A stretch of DNA of 33,747 bases from Oscillospiraceae bacterium. GTDB taxonomy: Bacteria > Bacillota > Clostridia > Oscillospirales > Oscillospiraceae. The DNA lies in contig JAFYAQ010000026.1 in the NCBI GenBank assembly GCA_017540645.1, positions 1-33,747 of the forward strand, in the 5' to 3' direction. How positions within the stretch are numbered: the stretch's first letter is position 1; each line of letters starts with the position of its first letter. Positions 32,162 through 33,747 of the stretch are shown here, one piece after another. Below the pieces are notes generated by a model, which was not told the origin of the DNA, made no database searches, and saw only the letters and a program-made list of their open reading frames with translations. The position numbers and the translations under genes are program-made.

Positions 32162-32935
32162 ATGAGTCTCGTTCATCTTATTCTTATTGACGGTATGCGT
32201 CCCGATTCCCTGGCTGCATGCGGAAACCCCTATGTCCAAGATCTGCTGGAGAACAGTCTGTATTCATTAGAGGCAAAAACCGTCATGCCATCTCAGACTT
32301 TGCCTTGTCATATGTCCCTGTTCCATTCTGTTGATCCATCTCGTCACGGAATAACCACTAACGTTTATACTCCTCAGGTTCGCCCCATTAATGGTATCTG
32401 CGAGCAGCTCTGCGCAACTATGAAGTGCGGAATGATATACAATTGGGGTCAGCTGAGAGACCTTACTCAGCCTGCAAGCTTGGTGTATTCTCAGTATTAT
32501 TCTATCAAACAGCCAGATCTTGCACCTGCTGACTGTGACAATTTGGTGGCTGAAGCATCTGTCAAGGCCCTGAAGGAGATGAATCTTAACTTTCTGTTTA
32601 CATACATGGGAGGGACAGATGCTGTGGGACACAGCAGCGGCTGGATGGGGACTGCATACCTGAGCACAGTCAATAATGCTTTTAACAATATTAAGAAGCT
32701 GATTGAATGTTGTCCGAACGATTGCTTGTCTATTGTTATCGCCGATCATGGCGGTCATGAACGAACACATGGAACGTACCTCGAAGAAGACATGACTATT
32801 CCTGTGATCCTCCACGGTATGGGACTTCGTGGTATTCTTAAGAGCGGCGTTACGATTAAAGACATTGCACCTACAATTGTGAAAGTTCTTGGGGCTCAGT
32901 GCGATCCCGAGTGGGAAGGCACCAGTTTAGTCTGA
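32162..32935 (+). CDS. alkaline-phosphatase-superfamily phosphohydrolase (257 aa)
   Basis: A cytosolic enzyme (no signal peptide) of the alkaline phosphatase/NPP/phosphonoacetate-hydrolase superfamily. The metal and catalytic residues can be placed: Asp10 in LILIDGMRPDS, the probable nucleophile Thr46 in MPSQTLPCHMSLFH, Asp153 and His157 in GGTDAVGHSSG, Asp195-His196 in VIADHGGHE, and His203 in RTHG. It is much shorter than phosphonoacetate hydrolase or NPPs, so the cap insertions are minimal. It should cleave a phosphate mono- or diester or a C-P bond using two metal ions. AAAGG precedes the ATG, and it ends the ABC operon, so its substrate is probably what that transporter imports. Confidence 0.87.
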   Translation: MSLVHLILIDGMRPDSLAACGNPYVQDLLENSLYSLEAKTVMPSQTLPCHMSLFHSVDPSRHGITTNVYTPQVRPINGICEQLCATMKCGMIYNWGQLRDLTQPASLVYSQYYSIKQPDLAPADCDNLVAEASVKALKEMNLNFLFTYMGGTDAVGHSSGWMGTAYLSTVNNAFNNIKKLIECCPNDCLSIVIADHGGHERTHGTYLEEDMTIPVILHGMGLRGILKSGVTIKDIAPTIVKVLGAQCDPEWEGTSLV

Positions 32936-33194
32936 TGCCTTTTTCTTCAAATGATTAATCCGTTCAGAATTGGGCAAAAATGATCGAAGCATTGCTTATT
33001 ACCCCTGTCTGAAATCATTTTCAAATAATAATGTGATATTTTTGTCATCACCATTTATGACAAAACCTCCTGTGTACTTTTGTGTGGCTACCAGACCGCA
33101 CTTAGCTTAACACAGGAGGTTTTCTCTTCCGTATAATAAGATTTTTGATCACCAGTTGAACTAGGGGTATTATTGTATCAAACAAGCCAACAAG
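32936..33194. other. AT-rich intergenic region at the island's right edge
   Basis: It contains the nested inverted repeats described at 33040-33123. A 35-codon minus-strand frame (32947-33054) starts 11 bases after an AGGAGG formed by one arm of the repeat; whether it is translated is doubtful. No standard terminator directly follows the hydrolase gene. Confidence 0.4.
33040..33123. repeat. nested, mutually exclusive inverted repeats
   Basis: TTTTGTCAT (33040-33048) pairs with ATGACAAAA (33057-33065). The overlapping AAAACCTCCTGTG (33062-33074) pairs with CACAGGAGGTTTT (33111-33123) across a 36-base loop that itself contains GTGTGG/CCGCAC. The two outer stems share four bases, so only one can form fully. 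The 13-bp arms contain a ribosome-binding-site-like AGGAGG and its complement. Confidence 0.65.
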
Positions 33195-33229
33195 AAATCC
33201 CGGAAACCCTTAAGTTTCCGGGATTTTTT
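33195..33229. terminator. intrinsic terminator, bidirectional
   Basis: AAATCCCGGAAAC and GTTTCCGGGATTT form a 13-bp stem with loop CCTTAA. T6 follows on the plus strand and TTTCTT on the minus strand, so it can end both the island operon and the tRNA cluster. Confidence 0.85.
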
Positions 33230-33305
33230 GGTGGAGACTAATGGGCTCGAACCATCGACCTCATGCGTGTGAAGCATGCGCTCTAACCAGCTGAGCTAAG
33301 CCTCC
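33229..33305 (-). tRNA. tRNA-Val (CAC)
   Basis: The acceptor GGAGGCT pairs with AGTCTCC (one G-T). The anticodon stem CATGC/GCATG encloses TTCACAC, anticodon CAC, reading GTG. The T-loop region is GGTTCGAGCC; CCA is encoded. It is the last gene of the leftward tRNA cluster. Confidence 0.95.
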
Positions 33306-33312
33306 ATATTGT

Positions 33313-33334
33313 GCCCCTCAAGTGGTTGAGGGGC
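33313..33334 (-). other. hairpin linking tRNA-Glu and tRNA-Val
   Basis: GCCCCTCA and TGAGGGGC form a perfect 8-bp stem with loop AGTGGT in the spacer between the two tRNAs. There is no T-run on the minus strand. It is possibly a processing signal. Confidence 0.5.
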
Positions 33335-33335
33335 G

Positions 33336-33410
33336 TGGTGACCCGTACGGGACTCGAACCCATGTTACCGCCGTGAAAGGGCGGTGTCTTAACCACTTGA
33401 CCAACGGGCC
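33336..33410 (-). tRNA. tRNA-Glu (TTC)
   Basis: The acceptor GGCCCGT pairs with ACGGGTC. The anticodon stem CCGCC/GGCGG encloses CTTTCAC, anticodon TTC, reading GAA/GAG. CCA is encoded. It begins only two bases after the T-run of the terminator at 33413-33446, with no promoter visible in between. Confidence 0.95.
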
Positions 33411-33412
33411 GT

Positions 33413-33446
33413 AAAAAAAGGGGGCGCAGGGCCGCTGTCGCCCCCA
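33413..33446 (-). terminator. terminator inside the tRNA cluster
   Basis: On the minus strand GGGGGCG and CGCCCCC pair around a 12-base loop, followed by T7. It lies directly between tRNA-Met and tRNA-Glu. Confidence 0.75.
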
Positions 33447-33523
33447 TGGTAGCGGCGACTGGATTCGAACCGGTGACACTTCGGGTATGAACCGAATGCT
33501 CTGGCCAACTGAGCTACGCCGCC
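33447..33523 (-). tRNA. tRNA-Met (CAT), elongator type
   Basis: The acceptor GGCGGCG pairs with CGCCGCT. The anticodon stem TTCGG/CCGAA encloses TTCATAC, anticodon CAT. It lacks the C1-A72 mismatch and the GGG/CCC anticodon stem of initiators, so it is an elongator Met tRNA or a lysidine-modified Ile tRNA reading ATA. CCA is encoded. Confidence 0.93.
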
Positions 33524-33541
33524 ATATTCAAAAGCAAAAGG

Positions 33542-33570
33542 ATTATACCGGATCGCGCATGGTTTGTCAA
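33542..33570 (-). promoter_or_regulatory. perfect consensus promoter of tRNA-Met
   Basis: On the minus strand TTGACA (33570-33565) and TATAAT (33547-33542) are 17 bases apart, 18 bases before the tRNA. Confidence 0.92.
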
Positions 33571-33577
33571 GGCCTTC

Positions 33578-33612
33578 GGGAGTCCCGACGCCCTTACGGA
33601 CGCCGGGGTCCC
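33578..33612 (-). terminator. GC-rich hairpin after tRNA-Trp
   Basis: On the minus strand CCGGCGTCC and GGGCGTCGG pair around GTAA (two wobbles), with GGGA/TCCC extending the base. No T-run follows. It separates tRNA-Trp from the tRNA-Met promoter. Confidence 0.45.
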
Positions 33613-33614
33613 TG

Positions 33615-33690
33615 TGGCAGGGGAAGAAGGCTTCGAACCCTCGGCCTACGGTTTTGGAGACCGCCGCTCTACCAGCTGAGCTATTCCCCT
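33615..33690 (-). tRNA. tRNA-Trp (CCA)
   Basis: The acceptor AGGGGAA pairs with TTCCCCT, with discriminator G. The anticodon stem GCGGT/ACCGT encloses CTCCAAA, anticodon CCA, reading TGG. CCA is encoded. No promoter is visible in the short stretch upstream, so it is probably co-transcribed with a gene beyond the window. Confidence 0.95.
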
Positions 33691-33738
33691 ATATATGAAA
33701 AGGAGCAGATCGGATATTCCTTTGAGAATGTGCAGAAC

Positions 33739-33747
33739 TGGTGGGCC
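33739..33747 (-). tRNA. probable 3' end of another tRNA (partial)
   Basis: The minus strand reads GGCCC-A-CCA at the window edge, the same acceptor-plus-CCA pattern as the neighbouring tRNAs. The identity cannot be read. Confidence 0.4.

Noticed and set aside
33061..33123. T-box leader suggested by the ACCAGACCGCAC stretch
   Set aside because: The conserved T-box core is not matched, and no aminoacyl-tRNA synthetase or amino-acid gene follows on either strand.
1..33747. CRISPR array or Cas genes
   Set aside because: No regularly spaced repeats and no Cas-like protein were seen.

Overview
The window looks like the chromosome of a GC-rich Clostridia member, most likely an Oscillospiraceae-type gut anaerobe. 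The evidence is an AddAB (not RecBCD) recombination nuclease, a zinc-type bL31, a FeoB-associated Cys-rich mini-protein, an FeS-rich GltD-like flavoprotein, and strong Gram-positive ribosome binding sites throughout. No 16S or other decisive taxonomic marker is present, so the family is an inference.

Three compositional zones are visible by eye. (1) Positions 1-4080 are of moderate GC and look accessory. They hold gene fragments and orphan hairpins, a 78-aa protein of a kind I associate with mobile elements, an XRE-GNAT fusion regulator, a membrane-anchored MerR regulator with a zinc ribbon coupled to a CPBP intramembrane protease, and a cysteine hydrolase. The zone ends at a tRNA-Thr (CGT) with its own promoter and terminator. 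(2) Positions 4260-23800 are very GC-rich core genome. On the minus strand lie a Cys-rich membrane peptide, a MATE exporter, a 938-aa FeS/FAD/NAD(P) oxidoreductase, a membrane-anchored type-B carboxylesterase, a sucrose module (amylosucrase-family enzyme, HAD phosphatase, fructokinase), a Nudix hydrolase, and a phosphodiester-glycosidase-domain protein coupled to a small membrane protein. On the plus strand are addB-addA and rpmE, with good promoters at addB and rpmE. (3) Positions about 23810-33190 are clearly AT-richer and look like a horizontally acquired metabolic island inserted between rpmE and a minus-strand tRNA cluster (Trp, Met, Glu, Val, and the probable edge of a fifth).

The island is the most interesting part. 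A CdaR-type regulator diverges from a plus-strand series: glycerate 2-kinase (GckA/MOFRL), an NhaC-family carrier, then a lipoprotein, a short ABC ATPase and a fused double permease of the Fbp/Afu/PhnSTUV type, ending in a cytosolic alkaline-phosphatase-superfamily hydrolase. My reading is that the ABC system imports a phosphorus-containing organic acid intact, the hydrolase cleaves it inside the cell, and glycerate kinase sends the released glycerate into glycolysis as 2-phosphoglycerate, under CdaR control. The divergent promoter region carries a 25-bp near-perfect palindrome on the regulator's -35 box and three copies of ATTATCAC. The substrate assignment is inference; the gene families and their arrangement are visible in the sequence.

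The very long reading frames opposite addA, addB, the oxidoreductase and the amylosucrase gene are GC-rich shadows and are not annotated.
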